Positions 1-7,087 of a DNA stretch of 64,000 nucleotides are shown here, piece by piece (the first letter of the stretch is position 1; the number at the start of each line of letters is the position of its first letter). The notes beneath the pieces are model-generated. The model did no database searches. It was not told where the DNA came from and was given only the letters and a program-made list of their open reading frames with translations. Both the position numbers and the translations under genes were made by a program. Source of the DNA: Ciceribacter ferrooxidans (GTDB lineage: Bacteria > Pseudomonadota > Alphaproteobacteria > Rhizobiales > Rhizobiaceae); NCBI RefSeq assembly GCF_004137355.1, contig NZ_SDVB01000238.1, positions 248,001 through 312,000 of the forward strand, given 5' to 3'.

Positions 1-305
1 CCTTCCCTTACGAAATCGGCATGATGGAGCGTCATCCCCTCGGCAGCCAGAGCTTTTCTCCGCTTTCCGGACGGCCCTTTCTCGTCGCCGTTTCATCCGA
101 CGAGGATGGAAGGCCGGGGTGCCCGCAGGTTTTTCTCGCGCGGCCGGACCAGGGCGTCAACTATCGCCGCAATGTGTGGCACCATCCACTGATCGCCGTG
201 GGAGCCGTGAGCGATTTTCTCGTCGTCGACCGCGACGGGCCCGGCAACAATCTGCAAGAATACTTCTTCGATACCCCGTTCACGATTCTGGAGCCGCATT
301 TATGA
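1..305 (+). CDS. allA: Ureidoglycolate lyase, C-terminal part (5' end outside window)
   Basis: About the last 100 residues are present; the reading frame is open from base 3 and the start lies before the window. AllA splits ureidoglycolate into glyoxylate and urea, the last step of allantoin breakdown. The family signature [12 protein letters not shown] near the visible start and [11 protein letters not shown] in the middle are both present, followed by a D-R-x-G segment, as in AllA beta-barrel proteins of about 165 residues. The stop overlaps the ATG of the next gene (ATGA), so it is translationally coupled to uraH. Family identity is recognised from these motifs; the function itself is inferred. 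Confidence 0.9.
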   Translation, partial: FPYEIGMMERHPLGSQSFSPLSGRPFLVAVSSDEDGRPGCPQVFLARPDQGVNYRRNVWHHPLIAVGAVSDFLVVDRDGPGNNLQEYFFDTPFTILEPHL

Positions 306-658
306 CTGGTCTCACCACCCATGTTCTCGACACCGCGCTTGGAAAGCCTGCCGAGGGCATGAAGATCCAGTTGCTTCGCATGAACGGCGAGGAGGCGGAG
401 ATCATCTGTACCGTGTTCACGAATGCGGACGGACGCATCGACGGAGGTGCGATCCTTTCCGGCGAGGATTTCAAGGTTGGCCAGTATGAACTGCTCTTCC
501 ATGCCGGCGACTATCTGCACGGACAGGGCGCGCCGCTGACGGTTCCCCCCTTCCTCGACGTGATACCGATCCGGTTCGGCGTCTGCGATCCGCAGGCGCA
601 CTACCATGTCCCGCTCCTCCTTTCGCCCTACGGATATTCGACCTACCGGGGCAGCTGA
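302..658 (+). CDS. uraH: 5-hydroxyisourate hydrolase (transthyretin-like)
   Basis: This 118-residue protein opens the ring of 5-hydroxyisourate, the product of urate oxidation, to give OHCU. It starts with [14 protein letters not shown], the family's N-terminal signature, and ends with the diagnostic C-terminal tetrapeptide Y-R-G-S (residues 115-118). The length is normal for the family. The start ATG at 302 overlaps the allA stop. A longer upstream reading of the same frame exists but lacks the family start. Together with puuD at 3.2-4.4 kb on the other strand it supplies consecutive steps of urate degradation; the intervening OHCU decarboxylase is not in the window and may lie upstream. Confidence 0.95.
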   Translation: MTGLTTHVLDTALGKPAEGMKIQLLRMNGEEAEIICTVFTNADGRIDGGAILSGEDFKVGQYELLFHAGDYLHGQGAPLTVPPFLDVIPIRFGVCDPQAHYHVPLLLSPYGYSTYRGS

Positions 659-661
659 GCG

Positions 662-1402
662 ATGATCTTCGCCGTGATCGCCGACATCCACGGCAATCAT
701 CTCGCCCTCGAGGCGGTGCTGGAGGATATCCGCCGGCTCGGTATCGACGCGATCGTCAATCTCGGCGATTGCTTTTCCGGACCTCTGGAGGCCGGGAAAA
801 CGGCAGAAGTCCTGCTCGGACTGGGTCTTCCGACCGTGCGCGGCAACCATGACCGCTACCTCGTCGAGCAGTCGGTGGAGGCGATGGGACCGTCGGACGC
901 TCACGCTTTCCGGCAGCTCGACGAGCGCGGTCGGGACTGGATCAGGGACTTGCCGTTCGACATGGTCTGGCGGGACGAGGTCTATCTCTGTCACGCGACG
1001 CCGAAGGACGACAGCACGTACTGGCTGGAGACGGTTACGTCCGAAGGGCACGTCGTGTCGCGTCCGGCTACCGAAATCGAAGCGTGGGCGGCGGGCGTTT
1101 CACAGCCGCTCATTCTCTGCGGCCACACCCATCTGCCCCGCACCGTGCGCCTTTCGGACGGGCGCCTCGTCGTCAATCCCGGCAGCATCGGCTGCCCGGC
1201 CTATACCGACGATCGGCCCTATCCGCACAAGGTCGAGGCCCGCAACGTGCATGCCTGTTACGCCGTCTGCGAGAAGCGCGGCGATGCCTGGGCGGTTGCG
1301 TTCCGGCAGGTGCCCTACGATCACATGGCGATGGCGGAGCTCGCCGCCGCGAATGGACGGCCGGACTGGGCGAGCGCTCTCGCCACGGGCTTCATCCGGT
1401 AG
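662..1402 (+). CDS. Metallophosphoesterase (calcineurin-like, YfcE/MJ0936 type)
   Basis: A 246-residue phosphodiesterase or phosphatase with the complete dinuclear-metal signature: D-I-H at residues 8-10, G-D at 35-36, G-N-H-D at 61-64 and C-G-H-T-H at 153-157. No signal peptide or membrane segment is visible, so it should be cytosolic. It starts 3 bases after the uraH stop and probably belongs to the same transcript, although a link to ureide metabolism is not obvious. The substrate cannot be read from the sequence; small-molecule phosphodiesters and nucleotides are typical for the family. Confidence 0.88.
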   Translation: MIFAVIADIHGNHLALEAVLEDIRRLGIDAIVNLGDCFSGPLEAGKTAEVLLGLGLPTVRGNHDRYLVEQSVEAMGPSDAHAFRQLDERGRDWIRDLPFDMVWRDEVYLCHATPKDDSTYWLETVTSEGHVVSRPATEIEAWAAGVSQPLILCGHTHLPRTVRLSDGRLVVNPGSIGCPAYTDDRPYPHKVEARNVHACYAVCEKRGDAWAVAFRQVPYDHMAMAELAAANGRPDWASALATGFIR

Positions 1403-1432
1403 CAGGAAGAGCGCGGTCTACGGCGCTTCCCC

Positions 1433-1873
1433 TCAGAAGTGTTCACCCGAGCGGAACGGGCCGACGCGGATGCCGGCGGCGACGAGGTAGGCCGTCGACC
1501 AACCGATCAGCAGAAAGCCGCACACCCCTTCCAGAGCCGTGAGCATGCGCCAGTCGGAATGGGCGACGATGTCGCCGTAGCCGACGGTGGCGAAGGTAAT
1601 CGTCGAAAAATAGAGTGCTGTCGGAAAGTCGGACATGATTCCTAACAGTTCGTAGCAGAGCGCCCACAGCCAGACCTCACAGGTCAGGACCGCGAAGACG
1701 CCGATGACGACGCTGTTCATCGCGATCATGTGGCTGCGGTGACCATGCAGTCTCCAGCGATCGGTGATCCAGCCCATGGCGTGGGTCACCCAGATCAATC
1801 CGAAACTGTGGATGACCACGTTCAGGGAGATCATCACGGTTCCGACGAAGAGGTTCAGCATCAGCCAGGCCAT
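1433..1873 (-). CDS. Two-pore-helix ion channel protein (Ion_trans_2 type)
   Basis: A 146-residue membrane protein. Hydrophobic segments lie near residues 5-25, 55-75 and 110-130, and the potassium-channel selectivity filter T-V-G-Y-G-D is at residues 96-101, preceded by a pore-helix sequence. This is the pattern of small bacterial K+ channel proteins lacking a cytoplasmic RCK domain. The start is supported by TGGAGA about 6 bases upstream. It begins 21 bases after guaD, in the same direction, so it is probably the distal gene of a puuD-guaD-channel operon. Selectivity for K+ is inferred from the filter; its connection with purine catabolism is unexplained. Confidence 0.85.
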   Translation of the reverse strand: MAWLMLNLFVGTVMISLNVVIHSFGLIWVTHAMGWITDRWRLHGHRSHMIAMNSVVIGVFAVLTCEVWLWALCYELLGIMSDFPTALYFSTITFATVGYGDIVAHSDWRMLTALEGVCGFLLIGWSTAYLVAAGIRVGPFRSGEHF

Positions 1874-1894
1874 GATTGATCTCCAGGGGATGGT

Positions 1895-3214
1895 TCAGGC
1901 TGGCGACAGCGACTGTTTCATCGGTCTGCCAGCCACATAGGCCTCGACGACGGAGCGGTCGTCGCCGAGCGTTTGCAGGAGGAACAGTTCTTCCGTGACC
2001 GTGCTCACCGTTTCCATCCGGAGCTTCATCACCGGCGTGGCGGCGGCATCGAGGACGATGAAGTCGGCGTCGGTGCCTGGTTCCAGTGTGCCGATCCGAT
2101 CGGAGAGCGACAGGGCCTCCGCATTGCCGAGCGTCATGTGGTAGAAGCTCTCGAGCGGATTGAGGCGCTCGCCCAGCAATTGCTGGATCTTGTAGGCCTC
2201 GGCCATGGTCGCGAACATGGAATAGCTCGTGCCGCCGCCGACATCGGTCGCGACCGCGATCCTGAGCGGCTTGCCGCGCCGCTCGTATGTCCGCCAGGGA
2301 AAGAGCCCGGAGCCGAGAAAGAGGTTGGAGGTCGGGCAGTGCACCGCGACCGAGCGGGTTTCGCTCATCGCGTCCGCCTCGCGCTCGGAGAGATGGATCG
2401 CGTGTCCGAACAGGCTCTTCGGTCCGAGCAGGCCGTAGCGGGCGTAGATGTCCGTATAGTCCTTCGCCTCGGGGAAGAGCTCGCAGGTGTAGCGGATCTC
2501 GTCGTGGTTTTCCGAGAGATGGGTCTGGATGTGGAGGTCCGGGAATTCGCCGGCCAGCGTGCGGGCGGCCTCCATCTGTTCCGGCGTCGAGGTGATGGCA
2601 AAGCGCGGCGTGATCACCACGTGGTTGCGGCCGCGGCCATGCCAGCCGGCGATGACCGCCTTCGTTTCCTCGTAAGCCTGTTCCGGCGTGTCGAGGAGAC
2701 CTTCCGGGGCATTGCGGTCCATCATCACCTTGCCGCCGAGCATCAGCATGCCGCGCTTCAGGCTCTCGGCGAAATAGGCATCGGCGGAGGTCTTGTGGAC
2801 GGTGCAGTACGCGACCGCGGTCGTCGTGCCGTTCCTCAGCAGTTCGTCGAAGAACTCGGTCGCGATCCGTCCGGCATGGGCGGCGTCGGCGAAACGGCGC
2901 TCCTCCGGGAAGGTGTAGGTGTTCAACCATTCGAGCAGGCCGCCGGCATAAGAACCGATCACCTGCATCTGCGGGAAGTGCAGGTGGGTGTCGATGAAGC
3001 CGGGCATTAGGAGATGCGGGCGGTGGTCGATTTCGCGCGTCCCCTCCGGCGCCTTGTCCCTCACCGCTGCATAGGCGCCGCAGGCGACGATCCGTCCGTT
3101 CTCGATGACGAGCGCGCCGTCGTTCTCGTAACGATAGCAACCTTCGTCGCTCGCCGATTCCGGTTTGCGGAGAAAGGAGAGAAGCCGGCCGCGGATAATC
3201 GTCCTGTCGTTCAT
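1895..3214 (-). CDS. guaD: Guanine deaminase
   Basis: A 439-residue amidohydrolase that converts guanine to xanthine and so feeds xanthine dehydrogenase. Visible metal-site motifs are D-T-H-L-H-F-P near residues 75-81, T-H-L-S-E around 230 and the late T-D-V-G-G-G-T segment, in the order and spacing of GuaD. The start at 3214 is chosen because its ATGA overlaps the puuD stop, giving translational coupling; an upstream in-frame start would run 12 residues into puuD. The product is supplied to the XdhABC enzyme encoded at 6.2-11.2 kb. Confidence 0.93.
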   Translation of the reverse strand: MNDRTIIRGRLLSFLRKPESASDEGCYRYENDGALVIENGRIVACGAYAAVRDKAPEGTREIDHRPHLLMPGFIDTHLHFPQMQVIGSYAGGLLEWLNTYTFPEERRFADAAHAGRIATEFFDELLRNGTTTAVAYCTVHKTSADAYFAESLKRGMLMLGGKVMMDRNAPEGLLDTPEQAYEETKAVIAGWHGRGRNHVVITPRFAITSTPEQMEAARTLAGEFPDLHIQTHLSENHDEIRYTCELFPEAKDYTDIYARYGLLGPKSLFGHAIHLSEREADAMSETRSVAVHCPTSNLFLGSGLFPWRTYERRGKPLRIAVATDVGGGTSYSMFATMAEAYKIQQLLGERLNPLESFYHMTLGNAEALSLSDRIGTLEPGTDADFIVLDAAATPVMKLRMETVSTVTEELFLLQTLGDDRSVVEAYVAGRPMKQSLSPA

Positions 3215-4449
3215 CGGGTCCTGTTTTCCTCCACGGCGCTTTCGAACCATGCGACGAGCAGCGCGCGTTCCTCGCCGCTCACCTCTGTTATGTTGCCGGG
3301 CGGCATGGCATGGGTGCGTCCCGCCTGCAAGTAGATTTCCCGTGCATGGGCCGCGATGTCCGCATCCGTTTCAAGCCTAACGCCCTTCGGCGGCCGCGGG
3401 ATCCCTTCCCATACGGGCTGCTCTGCATGGCACATGGAGCAGCGCGACTGGACGACGTCGCGCGCGGCGGAGAAATGTGCGTTTTCGGCAAACTGCCGGT
3501 AAGCGGGCGCAACCGAACTTTCCTCGCCCTCCGCCGGCGGCTTCTGCACGGTCGAGAGCCACATGATCACAATGAAGATCACCGTCGTCAGCATCCAGGT
3601 CCAGAGCGGGCGGCCCTTGCGGGCATGCACGGTGTTGAACCAGTGCCGGATGGTGACGCCCATCAGGAAGACCAGCGCTGCGATCACCCAGTTGTAGGCC
3701 GTGGCGAAGGCCAGCGGATAGTGGTTCGACAGCATGAAGAAGATGACGGGCAGCGTCAGGTAGTTGTTGTGCAGCGAGCGCTGCTTGGCGATGACGCCGT
3801 ATTTCGGGTCGGGCGTGCGGCCAGCGATCAGGTCGGCGACGACGATCTTCTGGTTCGGGATGATGATGAAGAAGACGTTGGCCGACATGATCGTCGCGGT
3901 GAAGGCGCCGAGATGCAGGAAGGCTGCGCGGCCGGTAAAGACCTGCGTATACCCCCAGGCCATGGCGACCAGCGCGACATAGAGCAGCGCCATCAGACCC
4001 CAGATGTTCCTGCCGAGCGGCGACTTGCAGAGAAGGTCGTAGATGATCCAGCCGACCGCGAGCGACCCGACGGAAAGGCCGATCGCCTGCCACTGGGTGA
4101 GATCGAGCACGTGGCGATCGATGAGGAAGAGGTCGGCGCCGCCGTAGTAGACGATGCAGAGCATCGCGAAGCCGGACAGCCAGGTGGCGTAGGACTCCCA
4201 TTTGAACCAGGTCAGGTGCTCCGGCATCGTGGCCGGCGCGACCAGGTATTTCTGGATGTGGTAGAAGCCGCCGCCATGAACCTGCCATTCCTCGCCATAG
4301 GCGCCGACCGGCAGATGGGGGCGCTTCACCAGGCCGAGGTCGAGCGCGATGAAATAGAAGGACGACCCGATCCACGCGATCGCCGTGGCCAGATGCAACC
4401 AGCGCGCCGCAAACGACAGCCATTCCCAGGCAATGGCGAATTCATACAT
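3211..4449 (-). CDS. puuD: Membrane urate hydroxylase with cytochrome c domain
   Basis: PuuD oxidises urate to 5-hydroxyisourate at the membrane and passes electrons to its own c-type haem rather than to oxygen as soluble uricase does. The 412-residue protein has about eight membrane helices (the Urate_ox_N region, opening MYEFAIAWEWLSF) followed by a periplasmic cytochrome c segment with C-S-M-C-H at residues 337-341 and a downstream H-A-M-P-P that can supply the axial Met. The start at 4449 has GAGGGG about 7 bases upstream; the frame is open for 72 more codons but these look non-coding. It is followed directly by guaD with a 4-base overlap. Confidence 0.95.
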   Translation of the reverse strand: MYEFAIAWEWLSFAARWLHLATAIAWIGSSFYFIALDLGLVKRPHLPVGAYGEEWQVHGGGFYHIQKYLVAPATMPEHLTWFKWESYATWLSGFAMLCIVYYGGADLFLIDRHVLDLTQWQAIGLSVGSLAVGWIIYDLLCKSPLGRNIWGLMALLYVALVAMAWGYTQVFTGRAAFLHLGAFTATIMSANVFFIIIPNQKIVVADLIAGRTPDPKYGVIAKQRSLHNNYLTLPVIFFMLSNHYPLAFATAYNWVIAALVFLMGVTIRHWFNTVHARKGRPLWTWMLTTVIFIVIMWLSTVQKPPAEGEESSVAPAYRQFAENAHFSAARDVVQSRCSMCHAEQPVWEGIPRPPKGVRLETDADIAAHAREIYLQAGRTHAMPPGNITEVSGEERALLVAWFESAVEENRTR

Positions 4450-4663
4450 CGACAACCCCTCATGGAGAACCGGCCTCCCGAGTCGGCAGATTGCAGAAAA
4501 AGGCGAGGCGAGGGAAGGGGTGAAGCCCGTGTCGCGCCTCGGTCCACGGGAACTTAGCTGCGCTCGTTCCGTTACGAGCTTCAGGGAACAACGCTGTGCG
4601 GCACGATTGCGCCGTCGCGGCTTTTCACCCGCCTGCCCGAGGGCAGGAGAAGGAGCGTAGGAC

Positions 4664-4996
4664 ATGCGCAGTCTTCCGGCGTGGCTTATGATGATCCTTG
4701 CGCTGCCGGCCTATGCCCACGACGCTGCAACCGGCTGGTCCTATGACGCCTTCTGCTGCAACGGCGATCATGCGAGTGGGGACTGCCAGACGATCCCGTC
4801 GACGAGCGTCAGGGTGACGCCGAACGGCTACGAGATAACGGTCGGGCCGGGGGACCATCGGCTGGTGACCCGGCGTCACGATTTCAAGTTACCGCAAGGC
4901 GGCGCGCGGCGCTCGCAGGACGAGGAATACCACCTCTGCCTCTTCCCCGACGAGGACACGTTGCGCTGCTTTTATGCGCCCGACATGGGTTTCTGA
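4664..4996 (+). CDS. Small secreted cysteine-rich protein, unknown function
   Basis: A 110-residue protein with a clear signal peptide (MRSLPAWLMMILALPAYA, predicted cleavage after A-Y-A). The mature part has five cysteines, including an early F-C-C-N-G-D motif, and ends with L-R-C-F-Y-A-P-D-M-G-F. It resembles small periplasmic proteins of unknown function that are common in Rhizobiales. A good purine-rich ribosome site (AAGGAG) lies upstream. It is divergent from puuD and its last 25 bases overlap the end of the convergent LysR gene. No function is proposed. Confidence 0.75.
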   Translation: MRSLPAWLMMILALPAYAHDAATGWSYDAFCCNGDHASGDCQTIPSTSVRVTPNGYEITVGPGDHRLVTRRHDFKLPQGGARRSQDEEYHLCLFPDEDTLRCFYAPDMGF

Positions 4997-5895
4997 CCTT
5001 CGACGTCGAAGGTCGGCACCGTCTTGCGGAGGAATTCGCGGAAGGCGCGGATCTTCGGCGAGTTGCGCCGCGCTTCCGGGTATACCAGCCAGTAATGCCC
5101 ACCATCGTCGCCCAGTATGTCGAAAGGCTGCATCAGACGTCCGAGGGCAACGTCGTCAGAATAGAATTCCGGTGTGAGGATCGCGACTCCGTGCCCGGCG
5201 ATCGCGGCGGCCGCCTCGAACGCCTGCGCGCCGAGCTTGCTGCTCTGTCTGTGGGCGAGGTCAGCATCGGGAAGACCCGCGGCCGAAAACCAGGCCTTCC
5301 ACCAGGGGTCAATGGGATCGATGATCCTGAGCTTCAGCAAATCCTCGGGCTTCGTGATGCCGCCGATGCTTGCCGCGAGCGCCGGGCTCAGCATCGGCGT
5401 GAAATGGCCGCGCATGAGGAAGTGACGCCGCAAGCCCGGCCAGTCACCCTTGCCCCAGCGGATGGCGAGATCGGTCTCGGTCCGGGCAAAGTCGATCAGC
5501 GTGTGGGAGGTTTCGAGCCGCACGGCGATCGTCGGATTTTCGAGCTGGAACGAGCCGAGATGGCGCGCAAGCCACCGTGCGGCGAAGGTCGCCGTGCAAT
5601 GGATGTTGAGCATCTCCTCGCTCGACTTGCGCACGCCAGCGACGGCCTCATGCAGGGCGCGGAAGGCATCTCCGACCTTCGGCGCGAGCCTTGCACCGGT
5701 GTCAGTCAGCGTGATCTGCCGCGGCCGGCGCAGGAAGAGCGGCTCGCCGATATTCTCCTCCAGCAGCTTGATCTGGTAGCTGACGGCCGTCTGGGTCATG
5801 CCGAGTTCCTCGCCGGCGCGGGTGAAGCTCATGTGGCGGGCGACTGCCTCGAAGACGCGCAGCGCATTCAGCGGAAGCTGTCTCGCCATCTTCAT
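4972..5895 (-). CDS. LysR-family transcriptional regulator (GcvA-like)
   Basis: A 307-residue regulator: an N-terminal winged helix (residues 1-65, with F-T-R-A-G-E-E-L-G-M-T-Q-T-A-V-S-Y-Q as the recognition region) and a periplasmic-binding-like effector domain to the end. LPLNALRVFEAVARH is typical of the GcvA/AmpR branch. The start at 5895 is preceded by AGGAGA at 8 bases. Further upstream in-frame ATGs exist (for example at 5916) but have no better site. It lies between puuD and xdhC and could regulate purine genes, but nothing in the sequence proves this. Confidence 0.9.
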   Translation of the reverse strand: MKMARQLPLNALRVFEAVARHMSFTRAGEELGMTQTAVSYQIKLLEENIGEPLFLRRPRQITLTDTGARLAPKVGDAFRALHEAVAGVRKSSEEMLNIHCTATFAARWLARHLGSFQLENPTIAVRLETSHTLIDFARTETDLAIRWGKGDWPGLRRHFLMRGHFTPMLSPALAASIGGITKPEDLLKLRIIDPIDPWWKAWFSAAGLPDADLAHRQSSKLGAQAFEAAAAIAGHGVAILTPEFYSDDVALGRLMQPFDILGDDGGHYWLVYPEARRNSPKIRAFREFLRKTVPTFDVEGQKPMSGA

Positions 5896-5995
5896 GCATA
5901 AGTTCTCCTGATCCATGCAGACGATCATTCGATTGGATTGCGACCGCGCAGGGGCGCATTCTACGGCCGTGTCCAACGAATGGAAGGGCGAAAAA

Positions 5996-6241
5996 ATGCT
6001 TCTCGATCCGGAAAATAGGGCTGGAGGTTCAACCGACGCCGGGCGCAGATTTCGTCTCTCCGGTCTCGGTTTGCTGCGACGCCTCTTTCGTCCACGCACC
6101 AACAGGCTTGATGTCGGTTCGATGCCGGACTCATTTTTGCGAGATATCGGTTTGTGCGACGGTCGCCGGCCGCGGAGGTCGACCTGCGGCGCGGACGAGC
6201 TGCGAACAGCCTTGCTGTGCCATCCGCCGCGCAGTGTCTGA
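5996..6241 (+). CDS. DUF1127-like small arginine-rich protein
   Basis: A short basic protein of 81 residues read from the ATG at 5996, which has GGAAGGG upstream. The central stretch R-R-L-F-R-P-R followed by S-M-P-D-S-F-L-R-D-I-G-L matches the DUF1127 signature (leucine/arginine-rich helix ending R-D-I-G-L). Short DUF1127 proteins in Agrobacterium and relatives have been tied to RNA turnover and to phosphate and carbon metabolism, but this one is longer and only partly similar. The frame is also open upstream to 5915. It is divergent from the LysR gene and convergent with xdhC. Confidence 0.6.
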   Translation: MLLDPENRAGGSTDAGRRFRLSGLGLLRRLFRPRTNRLDVGSMPDSFLRDIGLCDGRRPRRSTCGADELRTALLCHPPRSV

Positions 6242-6250
6242 CGGCTGCGG

Positions 6251-7051
6251 TCACTTCCCGAGAAGAACAGCTATCAGTTCCGCAGCCACCATGGCGGCGA
6301 TGACGGACGGTCGCTTGTCCCTGACCGCGTCGCCGCCGATCGGCAGGACCAGCCGGGCGAGCCGTTGCGAAGCGAAACCCTCACGCCGCATGGCGCTCTC
6401 GAACGTCGCCCGCTTGGTTGCCGAACCGATCATCCCGACATAGGCGAGATCGTCGCGCGCGAGCGCCTCGCGGGCGATCAGGAAATCGAGGGCATGGTCG
6501 TGGGTGAGGATCACCGCCGCACCACCCGGGGCGATCTCTGCCACCAAGGCTTCCGGCAGGGCGGCGAGCCGTCCCGCAACGCCGCGGGGAAGGTTTTCGA
6601 TGGCCTTGGGACGGGTTTCTACGACAGTGGTCGCGACCGGGAGCGGCGCGAGCGCGGCGGCCAGCGCCAGGCCGACATGGCCGGCGCCGAAGACGAAGAC
6701 CTGCGGCAGCGCTTTCCGCGCCGTCTCTTCGCGGGCGAGAAGCTGGCGACGTTCCTCGTCCCTAAGCCGTTTCAGGTCGATCACGACGCGGCCGCCGCAG
6801 CACTGGCCGATCTCCGGGCCGAGCGGCAGGTCGATCTCGCCTTCGGTGTCTCCCTCGGCGAGCATGGTGCGCGCCCTCTCGATCGCCAGCAGTTCCATCT
6901 GCCCGCCGCCGATCGTGCCCCATAGCGCTGCGGGTGCGACCAGCATGTACGCCCCGGCCTCGCGCGGGGTCGAGCCCTTCGCCTCGCGGACGTCGACAAG
7001 GACGAGCTCGGGATGGCCGGTGAGGAAGTCGGGGAGAGAGGGCGATGTCAT
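6251..7051 (-). CDS. xdhC: Xanthine dehydrogenase accessory protein XdhC
   Basis: XdhC binds molybdenum cofactor and inserts its sulfurated form into the XdhB subunit. The 266-residue protein has the XdhC/CoxI N-terminal domain (E-A-K-G-S-T-P-R-E-A-G, G-T-I-G-G-G-Q-M-E and the conserved C-C-G-G) and a C-terminal Rossmann domain with V-F-G-A-G-H-V-G and H-D-H-A-L-D. The start at 7051 is preceded by AGGAGGGG at about 9 bases; an in-frame ATG 11 codons earlier has no site. It is last in the bdhA-xdhA-xdhB-xdhC operon, 36 bases after xdhB. Confidence 0.94.
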   Translation of the reverse strand: MTSPSLPDFLTGHPELVLVDVREAKGSTPREAGAYMLVAPAALWGTIGGGQMELLAIERARTMLAEGDTEGEIDLPLGPEIGQCCGGRVVIDLKRLRDEERRQLLAREETARKALPQVFVFGAGHVGLALAAALAPLPVATTVVETRPKAIENLPRGVAGRLAALPEALVAEIAPGGAAVILTHDHALDFLIAREALARDDLAYVGMIGSATKRATFESAMRREGFASQRLARLVLPIGGDAVRDKRPSVIAAMVAAELIAVLLGK

Positions 7052-7087
7052 CCTTGGATACCCCTCCTGCAGCGCGGGGATCATGCC

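Noticed and set aside
1405-1433. Hairpin between the phosphoesterase and channel genes
   Set aside because: The stem needs a bulge and has no T-run, so I did not list it as a terminator.
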